NCBI GenBank assembly: GCA_903905585.1
Contig: CAIVHB010000084.1
Span: forward strand, 1-64,000
Direction of reading: 5' to 3'
From: an uncultured Ferrovum sp.
GTDB lineage: Bacteria; Pseudomonadota; Gammaproteobacteria; Burkholderiales; Ferrovaceae
DNA length: 64,000 nucleotides
Every line of letters starts with the position of its first letter. Positions within the stretch are counted from its first letter, which is position 1. The translations under genes were made by a program, and so were the position numbers. Positions 29,629 to 39,291 of this stretch are shown here, in pieces. Below the pieces are notes generated by a model, which saw only the letters and a list, made by a program, of their open reading frames with translations, searched no databases and was not told the DNA's origin.

Positions 29629-30258
29629 ATGCTTAAGGACATGATCGTTCGCGATCTGGGTCTTACTGAATATTCTGAAACATGGCATGCCATGCGAGCG
29701 TTTACTCAAGATCGCACAGGAGATAGTCCCGATGAACTTTGGTTAACCGAACATCCCCCTGTCTTTACCTTAGGGCAAGCAAGTAAACCTGAACATCTTC
29801 TTTTTCCGGGCGACATTCCGGTTGTTCAAACAGATCGAGGTGGCCAAGTCACTTATCACGGCCCAGGGCAAATTGTGGTGTACGTGTTATGGGATTTAGT
29901 GAGGCTTAAATTGGGCGTGCGTCATCTTGTTCGATTACTAGAAACGGCTGTGATTGAGGTGCTTGCCGAACAAGGGGTGACCGCAAAAGGACGGGTAGAT
30001 GCTCCTGGTGTGTATGTGAATGAAGCAAAAATTGCCAGCATAGGGCTGCGTATTCGCAAGAGCCGCAGTTATCATGGGTTAGCCTTTAATGCAGAAATGG
30101 ATCTTGAACCTTTTGCACGGATTAACCCTTGTGGTTATGCTGGCCTTCAAGTTACAGATTGCCGTTCTCTGGGCCTTAGCCCCACTATTCATGATTTAAA
30201 AGTGAGCTTGACCAAGCAGCTTGCTCTTACCCGACACTGCATACTCAAAGACCTTTAA
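29629..30258 (+). CDS. lipB: Octanoyltransferase LipB
   Basis: Transfers octanoyl groups from acyl carrier protein to lipoate-dependent enzymes. Catalytic dyad K134 (NEAKIASIG) and C168 (INPCGYAGL) are present, with the family loop [13 protein letters not shown]. The ATG at 29629 is one base past the ybeD stop and yields 209 residues, the family length. An in-frame start at 29575 lies inside ybeD and is rejected. lipA follows after 12 bases. Confidence 0.95.
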   Translation: MLKDMIVRDLGLTEYSETWHAMRAFTQDRTGDSPDELWLTEHPPVFTLGQASKPEHLLFPGDIPVVQTDRGGQVTYHGPGQIVVYVLWDLVRLKLGVRHLVRLLETAVIEVLAEQGVTAKGRVDAPGVYVNEAKIASIGLRIRKSRSYHGLAFNAEMDLEPFARINPCGYAGLQVTDCRSLGLSPTIHDLKVSLTKQLALTRHCILKDL

Positions 30259-30270
30259 ACTTGGCAACAC

Positions 30271-31236
30271 ATGAATAACAAAACTTCAGCTAACGCGCCC
30301 GTCGATATCACTGGAATTAAACAAACCGGTCAGGCTAAAACCGCGCGTATCCCTATTAAAGTTGTGGCTGCCGAGCCCTTACGCAAACCTGATTGGATCC
30401 GCGTGAAAGTCAGCCAAACCCCTCGTTTTCATGAGGTTAAAAATCTGCTGCGTGAGCGCAAACTGCATTCAGTCTGTGAAGAAGCCTCTTGCCCGAATAT
30501 TGGTGAATGCTTCAGTAAAGGCACAGCCACCTTTATGATTCTGGGAGATCTGTGCACACGTCGCTGCCCCTTTTGCGATGTAGGTCATGGCCGCCCACTC
30601 CCGATTGATCCTGCCGAGCCATCGCAACTGGCAGATAGCATTGCCTTATTGCGCTTGCGCTATGTGGTGATTACCAGCGTAGATCGTGATGACTTACGTG
30701 ATGGCGGTGCAGGACATTTTGCTGATTGTATTCGTGCTGTTCGGATCGCCTCCCCCTCCACCCAAATTGAAGTACTGGTTCCAGACTTCAGAGGGCGCTT
30801 AGATGTAGCCTTAGACATATTGGCTGCAGCGCCCCCCGATGTGATGAATCACAACCTAGAAACCGTTCCGCGCCTTTATAAACAGGCCCGCCCGGGCTCA
30901 GACTACGCGCACTCATTAAAGTTACTTCAAAACTTTAAGGCGCTTCATCCGGATATCCCCACCAAATCGGGTTTGATGATTGGATTAGGCGAAACCGATG
31001 AGGAAATTCTGACGGTAATGCAGGATCTACGGGCACATGACGTAGATATGCTCACTTTGGGGCAGTATTTGCAGCCTTCCTCCCATCACCTTCCGGTGAT
31101 GCGCTATATGGAACCTCAGCGTTTTCAATGGTTTGAACAGCAAGCATTGGCGATGGGCTTCCGCCATGCCGCGTGCGGCCCCATGGTCCGAAGCTCCTAC
31201 CACGCCGACCAGCAAGCCCACCATGCAGGCGTGTAA
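30271..31236 (+). CDS. lipA: Lipoyl synthase LipA
   Basis: Radical SAM enzyme that inserts two sulfurs into protein-bound octanoyl chains. Both clusters are seen: the auxiliary cluster ligands C69, C74, C80 ([12 protein letters not shown]) and the radical SAM ligands C95, C99, C102 (CTRRCPFC). The C-terminal RSSYHAD supplies the serine ligand known for the auxiliary cluster. Length 321. It ends the plus-strand mre-to-lip cluster. Confidence 0.97.
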   Translation: MNNKTSANAPVDITGIKQTGQAKTARIPIKVVAAEPLRKPDWIRVKVSQTPRFHEVKNLLRERKLHSVCEEASCPNIGECFSKGTATFMILGDLCTRRCPFCDVGHGRPLPIDPAEPSQLADSIALLRLRYVVITSVDRDDLRDGGAGHFADCIRAVRIASPSTQIEVLVPDFRGRLDVALDILAAAPPDVMNHNLETVPRLYKQARPGSDYAHSLKLLQNFKALHPDIPTKSGLMIGLGETDEEILTVMQDLRAHDVDMLTLGQYLQPSSHHLPVMRYMEPQRFQWFEQQALAMGFRHAACGPMVRSSYHADQQAHHAGV

Positions 31237-31363
31237 ATCGGCTTATTAAACCGCGGTAACCTTGCGTCAATCTGCTTGTAACTAACTCTCGGTAGGCTAA
31301 AGGGTGACCCATGTTTTATAGGCATTCGTGCCCCCATTTAACGCTCCTTATTATTGAGCCACC

Positions 31364-32608
31364 ATGCTGATCCGAATCAACGTAAAAGAAGCAAAACTTG
31401 GAATGTACATTCACGAAGTCTGTGGATCATGGTTGGAACACCCATTTTGGAAATCTCATTTTCTTTTAGATTCTGAGGCTGATTTAAAGCGTCTAAGAGG
31501 ATCAGGCGTATCCGAAATTTGGATTGACGACACCAAAGGGAAGTCTCCTGAACATCAATCACAATCAATGTCCGAAGTTGAAGCCACCGCTTCGGTAGAT
31601 GCTATTTTGGCGGTTCAGGAAGAAGCGCAGCATGTTGCCGAAGTACTGGCGGAAATACATGAAGGCCCAAAAAAGCTTTCCGTTGCAGAAGAAATGAAGC
31701 AAGCAGAAGAGATTTGTGAACGCGCAGAAGAACAGGTTAAGCATCTGTTTACCCAAGCTCGCTTAGGAAAGGCACTAGACCGCTCAGGATCAGTAAATAT
31801 TGTTGAAGAGATTTCTCATTCGATATTTAGAAATCCCAATGCACTCATTAGTCTCGCTCGCATCAAAACCAAGGATGACTATACCTACCTGCACTCAGTT
31901 GCGGTGTGTGCCTTGATGATTTCTCTTTCTCGCCAACTAGGCTTTGATGAAAAAACCACGCAGTTAGCAGGGCTCGGCGGCTTGCTGCATGACATCGGTA
32001 AAATTCGCATCCCACTATCCGTATTAAATAAACCAAGTTCACTCACAGAAGAAGAATTTTCTGTCATTCAAGGTCACCCCTCTGCTGGTTTTAATATCCT
32101 AAAACAAAGCGGTGAATTTCCCGATGAAGTATTAGAAGTGTGCTTACACCATCACGAAAAAACGGATGGCTCTGGTTACCCAGACAAGCTCACGGGAGAT
32201 CGTATTTCTGTGATGGCAAAAATGGGGGCCGTGTGTGATGTGTATGATGCCATCACTTCGGATCGCCCTTACAAAGCCGGCTGGAGACCCGGCACCGCTA
32301 TTCGCAAAATGGCCGAGTGGAGTAAAGGCCACTTCGACGAAAAGATTTTTCATGCTTTTGTGAAGGCGGTAGGCATCTATCCAACTGGCTCTTTGGTAAA
32401 ACTCAGTAGCGGTCACTTAGCCGTAGTCTGCGACCAAGAAGAAGGGGCTTTGCTCAAACCTGTGGTGAAATTGGTGTACTCCATTCACCAAGAGCAACGC
32501 ATGGATCCTGAACACATGAACCTCAGCCATCATGATCATGAGATCGTATCTCAAGAAGACCCTAGCAAATGGGGCTTTAAGGATATTGACTCTCTTTGGC
32601 GCGATTAA
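31364..32608 (+). CDS. HD-GYP domain cyclic di-GMP phosphodiesterase
   Basis: A 414-residue cytoplasmic protein predicted to degrade cyclic di-GMP. Residues 1 to about 130 form a DUF3391-type N-terminal domain with a charged helical stretch (about 75-130). The HD-GYP core has H177, the HD pair H209-D210 (LLHDIGKIRIP), HHHEKTDGSGYP (263-273) and DVYDAITSDRPYK. All metal-ligand positions appear intact, so activity is likely. The gene is alone with its own 127-base upstream region, and its 3' end overlaps gspN by four bases. A tie to type II secretion is suggested only by position. Confidence 0.9.
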   Translation: MLIRINVKEAKLGMYIHEVCGSWLEHPFWKSHFLLDSEADLKRLRGSGVSEIWIDDTKGKSPEHQSQSMSEVEATASVDAILAVQEEAQHVAEVLAEIHEGPKKLSVAEEMKQAEEICERAEEQVKHLFTQARLGKALDRSGSVNIVEEISHSIFRNPNALISLARIKTKDDYTYLHSVAVCALMISLSRQLGFDEKTTQLAGLGGLLHDIGKIRIPLSVLNKPSSLTEEEFSVIQGHPSAGFNILKQSGEFPDEVLEVCLHHHEKTDGSGYPDKLTGDRISVMAKMGAVCDVYDAITSDRPYKAGWRPGTAIRKMAEWSKGHFDEKIFHAFVKAVGIYPTGSLVKLSSGHLAVVCDQEEGALLKPVVKLVYSIHQEQRMDPEHMNLSHHDHEIVSQEDPSKWGFKDIDSLWRD

Positions 32609-33378
32609 AACCGCAGTTTCCATGGCACGCTGCCATCAACTTGCTGCGGTCCAACCAACTTGATGATGGGTTCGAGATCACGGGCATAACGCGCCTCGGA
32701 CCATAAGCGTCCAGAAATTTTTAACTGCAGCGGCTGAGTGCCGAACTGCCCATCTCCATCCACATGCAAGGGGCCTTTCAGCGTAATAAGTTTCAGTATC
32801 CCAATCGTGTCTTCTGACTTCCATTGAATCTGCCAGCTCCCAAGATCGGGTAAACGCACTTGAGAAGAATAGCCGTGCATGCAGGTGAGGCTTGCTTCAC
32901 CGGTTATCACCTCATTCTGAATATTAATTTTTTCCGCCTGAAAGTGAAGTTCAGCGGAGGGCTGCACCATCATCCAAAGTGGATTACGCCATTTGATCGA
33001 GCTTACTTGAATGATAAAATCTGCCTTGTGCAGCGTCACTCCGTCCCAACTCATTTGAAGTACGACTTGCCCTGTCGCAGGCCCTGAAAGCGCGCTTACA
33101 TTCACGGCCAGCAGACCATCCCATCCGGGAGAATAGCGCCATTCCCAGCGCCCTAAGGGGAGCGTTGAAAGAGGATCATCACCCCAGTAAAAATCAGCGC
33201 TGCCCTGAATTAAGCCACCCTCTATATGAGTCAATTGCACACGCTGGCCTGATAGCTGTTTGGCCAAGCCAGCCAACCAAGCATCGGGAGTATCAACAAA
33301 CAGCGTAAGGCAAGCGCCTGCCACTATTACGGCAAGCACCATCATAAAGCTCCTGAATCGCCTCCAGATGCGCATCAT
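32605..33378 (-). CDS. gspN: Type II secretion system protein N
   Basis: A 257-residue GspN-family protein with an N-terminal membrane anchor (about 11-28) and a periplasmic domain containing the GspN-like IEGGLIQGSADFYWGDDPL. It is the last gene of the gsp operon and starts 15 bases after gspM. Its function in secretion is poorly defined and it is missing from many systems. Confidence 0.82.
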   Translation of the reverse strand: MMRIWRRFRSFMMVLAVIVAGACLTLFVDTPDAWLAGLAKQLSGQRVQLTHIEGGLIQGSADFYWGDDPLSTLPLGRWEWRYSPGWDGLLAVNVSALSGPATGQVVLQMSWDGVTLHKADFIIQVSSIKWRNPLWMMVQPSAELHFQAEKINIQNEVITGEASLTCMHGYSSQVRLPDLGSWQIQWKSEDTIGILKLITLKGPLHVDGDGQFGTQPLQLKISGRLWSEARYARDLEPIIKLVGPQQVDGSVPWKLRF

Positions 33379-33393
33379 TAGCGAATGACTAAT

Positions 33394-33912
33394 TCAGGAT
33401 GCAGGCGCTATTTGCTGCAGCACCGCGCGAAGTTGCACACCGCCGGCATTATCAAGACCCGTCGCATTCAATGTTTGAATGCGCACGTTGGCCGTACGCT
33501 TGAGGTGATCCGCCCACATTAAGAACCGATTGAAGTTCACTTTTGGAAGGACGATTTCTACCTGTCCGTTTTCTAAGGTAGTGATACTTTGGATCTGACC
33601 CCGGATACCAGACTCAGCAGCAGATTGCTCAATATGGGAAGCCAATGCAGGCCCCAGATTTTGAATAGAGGCACTGCCTGCACCACCGAGTTCTTGTCGC
33701 AGATGAATTGCTTCATCTGCATCACGGTGTAACTGATCTACGCTAGCGCGAAGAACTGGCAAGCTCGCTGCAAACTCATGATGATATTGAATAACAGGAA
33801 AGACTAATGTTGATAGCACTAAGAACGACCCAACAACCGCCCCCATGATCTGAATCAGCAAACGTTCGCGTTGTGATCGGATATTCCACCACTCTGTGAT
33901 TGCATCTTTCAT
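33394..33912 (-). CDS. gspM: Type II secretion system protein M
   Basis: Bitopic inner-membrane platform protein, 172 residues, with a short cytoplasmic N-terminus carrying WWNIRSQRERLLIQ, a membrane helix (about 20-40) and a periplasmic ferredoxin-like domain. It partners with GspL. The ATG overlaps the gspL stop (ATGA). Confidence 0.88.
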   Translation of the reverse strand: MKDAITEWWNIRSQRERLLIQIMGAVVGSFLVLSTLVFPVIQYHHEFAASLPVLRASVDQLHRDADEAIHLRQELGGAGSASIQNLGPALASHIEQSAAESGIRGQIQSITTLENGQVEIVLPKVNFNRFLMWADHLKRTANVRIQTLNATGLDNAGGVQLRAVLQQIAPAS

Positions 33913-35132
33913 GGTGTGGCCTTCATTAATTTAAGCATAACGTTTTGACCGTTGGAGTCTGCTTTCAATGTGCCCTCCAATCCTAATTTCTTGAGTTGGC
34001 CCAGCAAAGTCTCAGCTTGATCGGCTGAATCGCAGTGCCAAACCAATAATGCATTTTGGTTTTGGTAATCCAAACTTATCAAATGCGCATAGTCAATATC
34101 GCCCAGCTCTTTTAATCGCCCCAGTAATGCAGGTAATTCATCAGGTGAATAAGTTCCTGCCTGCGCTCGCAAATCTGCCAACCCTTTCTGCATCTGGAGT
34201 TGCGGGTTAAGGATGCTGCGAGTTTCAGGAAAACCTCTACGTAGCTCTGTTTCAGTCTGCGCTTTTAATTGACGAATGGTATTGCCCCATAGCCAAGTCT
34301 GGACACTAAAGCCTAAGACCCAAACCAAAACCGTTGCTGCCGCCAGGATCAAAGTCAGCTTAAGTGGACGGTTAAGTTTGCGCCAATTATTTGTGGAATC
34401 GCTCGCAAACGCACCGGTAAGAACATTGCTAGCGTGAGCGGAAAGAGGCCGCATCGCATACCCTTTAAAATTGCCTTCTATGGTGCAGCGCACGCCTAGT
34501 TCCTCAGACCAGGCAATACTGACTTGCTCGACGCGATCGGGGGCAATGCCTTCCCAAATGAGACGCAAGTGGGTAGGTCTTTGCGTTTTGTCTTTTTCAC
34601 TCAGGATTTTTTTTAAAATGAATGGCGGTTCATCACTCTCTACAGTATCAAGCGCATGGCTTAGCCCGTTTTGCTGCACAAGATAAGCGCCATGGACATT
34701 GATTAAGGCAGTCCATTCATTTGGCTGATTTGAAATAACTGCGGACTGCGAATACATTTCATCAACGCTTACACCTTGCTCCTTCAGATAGGCTAATAAT
34801 TGATTCAGCCAATTTCTATCCAGAATTTGAGCACGCGTAAGAGGGCTTACACTTTGGATATCCGATACGATATGCGCATTATTGAGATCGCCTAATAAAT
34901 ACTCCTCTACAGCATAGGGCAGCGCCTCACGCCAACGTCCTTTGCGAGGCAAATCGATATCAAGCGTCAGTACTTCACACGCTGGAAGAAATACCTGTGT
35001 ACGAAACCCGGTCGGTAGCCCACGATCCAGTCTTCCTCCCTTAAGACCCGTATCGGTTACCCAAAACCATTGGGTAACGTTTTGGTCATCTGGACTCCAG
35101 TTTTCCGGAACAAATAGTCTAAGTAAGTTCAT
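33909..35132 (-). CDS. gspL: Type II secretion system protein L
   Basis: Inner-membrane platform protein that recruits the GspE ATPase. The 407-residue protein has a cytoplasmic actin-like domain (to about residue 245, with WREALPYAVEEYLLGD), a membrane helix (about 255-272) and a periplasmic domain. It starts 3 bases after gspK and overlaps gspM. Confidence 0.9.
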   Translation of the reverse strand: MNLLRLFVPENWSPDDQNVTQWFWVTDTGLKGGRLDRGLPTGFRTQVFLPACEVLTLDIDLPRKGRWREALPYAVEEYLLGDLNNAHIVSDIQSVSPLTRAQILDRNWLNQLLAYLKEQGVSVDEMYSQSAVISNQPNEWTALINVHGAYLVQQNGLSHALDTVESDEPPFILKKILSEKDKTQRPTHLRLIWEGIAPDRVEQVSIAWSEELGVRCTIEGNFKGYAMRPLSAHASNVLTGAFASDSTNNWRKLNRPLKLTLILAAATVLVWVLGFSVQTWLWGNTIRQLKAQTETELRRGFPETRSILNPQLQMQKGLADLRAQAGTYSPDELPALLGRLKELGDIDYAHLISLDYQNQNALLVWHCDSADQAETLLGQLKKLGLEGTLKADSNGQNVMLKLMKATP

Positions 35133-35135
35133 TTT

Positions 35136-36128
35136 TTAAAATAAAGTGCGCCGTTCCCAAAGTATTGCAGGGAGCGTAAGGTTGGGATTACGTTGTGTAA
35201 GAGCGCTTAGTCCGTAATGTACCTGCCCATAGGTGGCTCGCGCATCTATTTGAAAAAAACTCGATGAAATAGACCAATCGATTTGAAATTTAGGCACAGA
35301 AGCAGGATCAGTAGAACGCGGGCTCAATAAATGCTCAGCGAGTTCTGAAGGAGCGCGCTCCAGTAAATCATTATTGCTTACAAAAGGTCTTTCCGCGCGC
35401 AGCAAGGCTATTTGATTCGCCTCTTCATCGGAGAGCTGAAACAGGATAGCCATCACAGGTACTGGGGCAGTATTGATATTGATGGTCGTGTGAATGGGTA
35501 GTGCTGTGACATAGGGTCGCAATTTAGCAATAATCTCAGGGGTAAAGCCGCGCACCCTAATCAATTCATTGACATCAATCATGGGGCGATTCGCACTACG
35601 TTGTGACTGGATCATACCTAGATAGTCAATGTCCTCAGCGCCACCTGGCAAGGTTACATCATCATCCTTATCTACCCAATCTTTAAGGCTATTCGCAAGA
35701 TTAGGATCAATCTCCAATTTCATAAATAAATTTTTGATCAATTCAAAATCAGCATGCGATCCACCCAGTCCCAAATTATTTAAATTAACAAATCCTTGTG
35801 CATCCGTGACACCGCCTTCAACGGTTCCATTCTCAACAGGTAAAGTTGGAAGTGCTTGTGCCCACATTTCAGTGAGCGCATCAATAGCAGGATTTTTTTG
35901 TTTATCCATTTGTTGATCTTCAAGCAAAGATGCCCTACCAAAATCTATGACCCCTCGAGCACTAGCCTGAGCTTGAGATAACGCAATTTGATTTTCAGCG
36001 GTACTGAATCTAAATCCAGCCTGCATACTCACCAGAACAACAAAAGTAGTGGCCAGTGCCGCAAGCAAAACCGCACTCACCAGAGCAAAGCCCTGCTGAA
36101 ATTGAGCTCTGATAAATCGACGATTCAT
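35136..36128 (-). CDS. gspK: Type II secretion system minor pseudopilin GspK
   Basis: Large minor pseudopilin, 330 residues, expected to sit at the pilus tip. The prepilin site is QQG|FALVSAVLLAAL; residue +5 after cleavage is Ser instead of Glu, as is typical of GspK. Helix-hairpin-helix-like repeats follow (VNELIRVRGFTPE). The ATG overlaps the gspJ stop by four bases. Confidence 0.93.
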   Translation of the reverse strand: MNRRFIRAQFQQGFALVSAVLLAALATTFVVLVSMQAGFRFSTAENQIALSQAQASARGVIDFGRASLLEDQQMDKQKNPAIDALTEMWAQALPTLPVENGTVEGGVTDAQGFVNLNNLGLGGSHADFELIKNLFMKLEIDPNLANSLKDWVDKDDDVTLPGGAEDIDYLGMIQSQRSANRPMIDVNELIRVRGFTPEIIAKLRPYVTALPIHTTININTAPVPVMAILFQLSDEEANQIALLRAERPFVSNNDLLERAPSELAEHLLSPRSTDPASVPKFQIDWSISSSFFQIDARATYGQVHYGLSALTQRNPNLTLPAILWERRTLF

Positions 36129-36739
36129 ATCGCTGCCGGTACATCGAAGATGCGGGTAATCTGAAGCCCATCTTCGAGTTCAATTTGTATTTCTACTGCG
36201 CGAGGCAAGCCTGTATGTGCAGGTTTTCGCCAACGTCTATCCCAAGCCTGTTGAGGGCCCGCAGGCCCCAATAGCCTCACCTCGAATCGTTCTACATGTT
36301 GTAGGATGACTGAGGGTTTAGGCGCGTTGCGCGAACCCTGATCTAATGCTTCCCAACTCAGTCGCTCAATCTGATGATTTCTTAAACGCCAACTGACACG
36401 CTGAGGGGCTGCTGCCAAGGTACCTAAATTAGGACTACCCACTTTAGTCCATGTAATGAGGGCATCCAACACGCCTCCAGCATCGAAGTCAGCACTCATC
36501 CCCTCCTCTTCCACTCCAGAGCTATTGCGAATCGGTCTATCCGTAGCCTGATCTAAATCACTGTGAAAAATGATGAAGCAGTGATCTAAGGCATGCCATT
36601 TTTCATCTCTAGTTTGCAGATGACGTTGCCCATCGATCAGGGAATTAAGACCGCGATATCCCATTAGAGAAACGAGTGCGAATAGCCCCAGCGCAACCAG
36701 AACCTCGACCAAAGTAAAACCATTGCGTCGAGAGGTCAT
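36125..36739 (-). CDS. gspJ: Type II secretion system minor pseudopilin GspJ
   Basis: Minor pseudopilin of 204 residues with prepilin cleavage site NG|FTLVEVLVALGLFA and Glu at +5. The C-terminal part matches GspJ (WRLRNHQIERLSW, VEIQIELEDG). Overlaps gspI and gspK by four bases at each end. Confidence 0.93.
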   Translation of the reverse strand: MTSRRNGFTLVEVLVALGLFALVSLMGYRGLNSLIDGQRHLQTRDEKWHALDHCFIIFHSDLDQATDRPIRNSSGVEEEGMSADFDAGGVLDALITWTKVGSPNLGTLAAAPQRVSWRLRNHQIERLSWEALDQGSRNAPKPSVILQHVERFEVRLLGPAGPQQAWDRRWRKPAHTGLPRAVEIQIELEDGLQITRIFDVPAAI

Positions 36740-37116
36740 GGTGGATTCTGCAAAATGAAGACTGCTACTTGCGCTAGGTTATTCGCATCGGCTTGTTCAT
36801 TGTGCACCCGCACCGTGATTTTTTGAAATGGCGAGTTAGGAATTTTTTCTGTTGTCTCTGTCCAAACCATGGTGATGCCAGCTTGAGTGATATGCCCTTC
36901 ATTTTGCCCCTCTTTGGGCTCGATGCGCTGAGCGCGCAATAGTGCGATATGATCCTCAGCAACCCAGCGAGCGATCATTCTTTGATCCAGCGCTCCTGAC
37001 AAATCTGTGGCTTGACTCAGCGCCCGTAAGCCTGCCCCTAGAGTCACCGCAACAATTAATAGTGCAACCAAGACCTCAACCAGAGTGAATCCATTTTTCT
37101 TTGAGTAGGCGTGCAT
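36736..37116 (-). CDS. gspI: Type II secretion system minor pseudopilin GspI
   Basis: Minor pseudopilin of 126 residues with prepilin site NG|FTLVEVLVALLIVA. I start at the ATG at 37116, which shares a base with the gspH stop (TAATG) and has AAGGTGG just upstream; an in-frame TTG at 37134 would add six residues. The body shows the GspI-like ARWVAEDHIALLRAQ. Confidence 0.9.
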   Translation of the reverse strand: MHAYSKKNGFTLVEVLVALLIVAVTLGAGLRALSQATDLSGALDQRMIARWVAEDHIALLRAQRIEPKEGQNEGHITQAGITMVWTETTEKIPNSPFQKITVRVHNEQADANNLAQVAVFILQNPP

Positions 37117-37610
37117 TACTCCACCTTCACCCAAGCAACTTTTCCTAATGCATCCCCCTTCAATCGCAGCACTTTATTGTGCAAACGCAACTGAATTTGG
37201 TATTCAGGGGCAGCATCTCCTGGTACAAATATGAGCCGATTACTATCACCCCAAGTCATTTCAGCGGGCAATGTGTTAAGCGGTAGTTGAGTGTTGTCAC
37301 TCAGTATTCGCCAATGTCCGGCCTCATCGAGCTCTTGGAATTCAGAGCCATTTCTTTTCGGCAACCAGGCGATGGGCCTACCTGTCGATTCCGCATAGTT
37401 GTAAGCGTATTGAAGTCTGAGCCCAGTAGTTTGCGCTTCAGCTCGCAGCAGCGCTGAATCATCAGGTAAAAAATTAGGCACGATGAGCGCTACTGTCACA
37501 CCAATGATCACCATCACAACAAGGAGCTCAATCAGAGTAAAGCCCTTACTCAGATTTCTCGTATGATCGCTCAGCAATGCCGACCTGTCACCAGTTGCCG
37601 ATATCAGCAT
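37116..37610 (-). CDS. gspH: Type II secretion system minor pseudopilin GspH
   Basis: Minor pseudopilin with prepilin site KG|FTLIELLVVMVIIG. The open frame runs far back into gspG, so the start is uncertain. The ATG at 37610 has GAGG 6 bases upstream and gives 164 residues with a 22-residue leader; a TTG at 37577 after AGGT would give a more usual 11-12-residue leader. Both keep the mature protein unchanged. Confidence 0.85.
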   Translation of the reverse strand: MLISATGDRSALLSDHTRNLSKGFTLIELLVVMVIIGVTVALIVPNFLPDDSALLRAEAQTTGLRLQYAYNYAESTGRPIAWLPKRNGSEFQELDEAGHWRILSDNTQLPLNTLPAEMTWGDSNRLIFVPGDAAPEYQIQLRLHNKVLRLKGDALGKVAWVKVE

Positions 37611-38052
37611 TGACACCCTCACCACCCGGTACCCCATCTGCACCATAACTAAATACATCAATTTCACCATGTACACCGGGGTTGATATATTGATACTCGT
37701 GCCCCCAGGGATCCTTAGGAAGTTGATCTAAATAGCCTCCTGTTTTCCAGTTAGCAGGAATGGGGTCAATATCTGTTTTTTTGACTAAAGCATTCAGGCC
37801 CTGGGTATTGCTGGGATACGCAAAGTTATCCAGCCTATATAGCTTGAGCGCCTGAACAATAGTACTGACATCTTGCTTCGCAGCAACCACACGCGCTTCA
37901 TCAGGACGACTCATGACGCGAGGAATAATCAATGCTGCCAATACCCCTAAAATCACAATGACCACCATGATTTCGATCAAGGTAAATCCGGCTTGCTTCT
38001 TTGCTTGCAAAGGTGGCTGCGTGTGTTTCTGAGTGGTATTTTTATCAGTCAT
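37588..38052 (-). CDS. gspG: Type II secretion system major pseudopilin GspG
   Basis: Major pseudopilin of the secretion pseudopilus. The 154-residue precursor has a long leader ending QAG|FTLIEIMVVIVILG, and the conserved GspG body with YPSNTQGLNALV, LPKDPWGHEYQYINPG and the calcium-loop region SYGADGVPGGEG near the C-terminus. It follows gspF by 4 bases. Confidence 0.96.
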   Translation of the reverse strand: MTDKNTTQKHTQPPLQAKKQAGFTLIEIMVVIVILGVLAALIIPRVMSRPDEARVVAAKQDVSTIVQALKLYRLDNFAYPSNTQGLNALVKKTDIDPIPANWKTGGYLDQLPKDPWGHEYQYINPGVHGEIDVFSYGADGVPGGEGVNADIGNW

Positions 38053-38056
38053 TGCA

Positions 38057-39280
38057 TTACCTAATTATTTGGTTGAGATCAAAAATGGGCAGAAGGATAG
38101 CAAGCACGATAAGGAGCACCATGCCCCCCATAAAAAGAATCAGCGCAGGTTCGAGTAAGCGCGTAAAAACCATGACGCGGTTTTCTACTTCCTGAGTTTG
38201 TATAGAGGCAATTTTTTCCAGCATTTGATCCAGCATGCCACTGGCTTCCCCGCCAGCAATTAAATGGATCATCATGGGCGGAAATAATTTTGAGCTATTC
38301 AATGCTCGAGACAAGCTTGCCCCTTCTCGTACATGGCGCTCGGCCTGAACTAAGGCGCGGCGCATAGGAATATTGCTCACCACCCCTACACCTGAACCCA
38401 GCGCAGTAAGCAGCGGTACCCTTGCATTGACCAAGATCGCCAATGTACTTGTCAGTTGTGCAGTATTGATTGCCCTAATCATTTTCCCGATCAAAGGAAG
38501 CCTCAGTAGTACGAGATGCCATCGATACAAATGACTTTCGTTGCGCAAGGCGCGCGAAAAAAAGAAAAGGCCTAAAGTTAATGCCAGGCCTAATAACCAA
38601 CCACTGTTCCGCACAAAATCACTGAGCGCAATCATGCCCCGAGTCAGTATGGGCAAAGATTGATGCGTGTTATGAAACACTTGCACCACCTGGGGCACTA
38701 CCCAAGTCAACAAACTTCCCACCACCAATAAGGCCACTACAGTGACGATAATGGGATAAATCAAGGCAAGCGAGACCTTATTCCTCAAGGACTGTTGAGT
38801 TTCAGTGTAATCCGCAAGTTTCGCTAGAACCTGTGCCAGCTGTCCTGAGGTTTCACCGGCAGCTACCAAGGCACGATACAACTCTGGAAAATGCTGTTGC
38901 TGTGTAGCTAAGGCCCGCGACAAGGGTTGACCGCTCAGCACCTCACCACGAATGACCGCAAGTGTTCGTTTCACTACCTGAGATTCTGTTTGCGCAATTA
39001 ATGCATTGAGAGTTTGCTCGATAGTCAAACCCGCACCCACAAGAATTGCGAATTGGCGGGTGAGCAATGCAAGTTCGTGAGCACTCAACGATCGATGCCA
39101 TTGAAACTTCTTAAGCATCGATACATTTAATGAAGCTGAAGGCTTCAGTGCAGTCACAGCTATCGGCGATAGACCCTGCTCACGCAGTTGGCTTCGAGCT
39201 AGGCGAGCACTATCGGACTCAATGACCCCTTTTTCTAGCTGACCGCTTTTAGATAATGCTTCGTAGCGAAATCCAGCCAT
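38057..39280 (-). CDS. gspF: Type II secretion system inner-membrane platform protein GspF
   Basis: Polytopic platform protein of 407 residues with two repeats of the T2SSF domain. Family marks include LLTRQFAILVGAGLTIEQ, LVAAGETSGQLAQVL, and the second-repeat IAGGEASGMLDQML. Three membrane helices are expected. It lies 11 bases after gspE. Confidence 0.95.
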   Translation of the reverse strand: MAGFRYEALSKSGQLEKGVIESDSARLARSQLREQGLSPIAVTALKPSASLNVSMLKKFQWHRSLSAHELALLTRQFAILVGAGLTIEQTLNALIAQTESQVVKRTLAVIRGEVLSGQPLSRALATQQQHFPELYRALVAAGETSGQLAQVLAKLADYTETQQSLRNKVSLALIYPIIVTVVALLVVGSLLTWVVPQVVQVFHNTHQSLPILTRGMIALSDFVRNSGWLLGLALTLGLFFFSRALRNESHLYRWHLVLLRLPLIGKMIRAINTAQLTSTLAILVNARVPLLTALGSGVGVVSNIPMRRALVQAERHVREGASLSRALNSSKLFPPMMIHLIAGGEASGMLDQMLEKIASIQTQEVENRVMVFTRLLEPALILFMGGMVLLIVLAILLPIFDLNQIIR

Positions 39281-39291
39281 GATTGATCGTT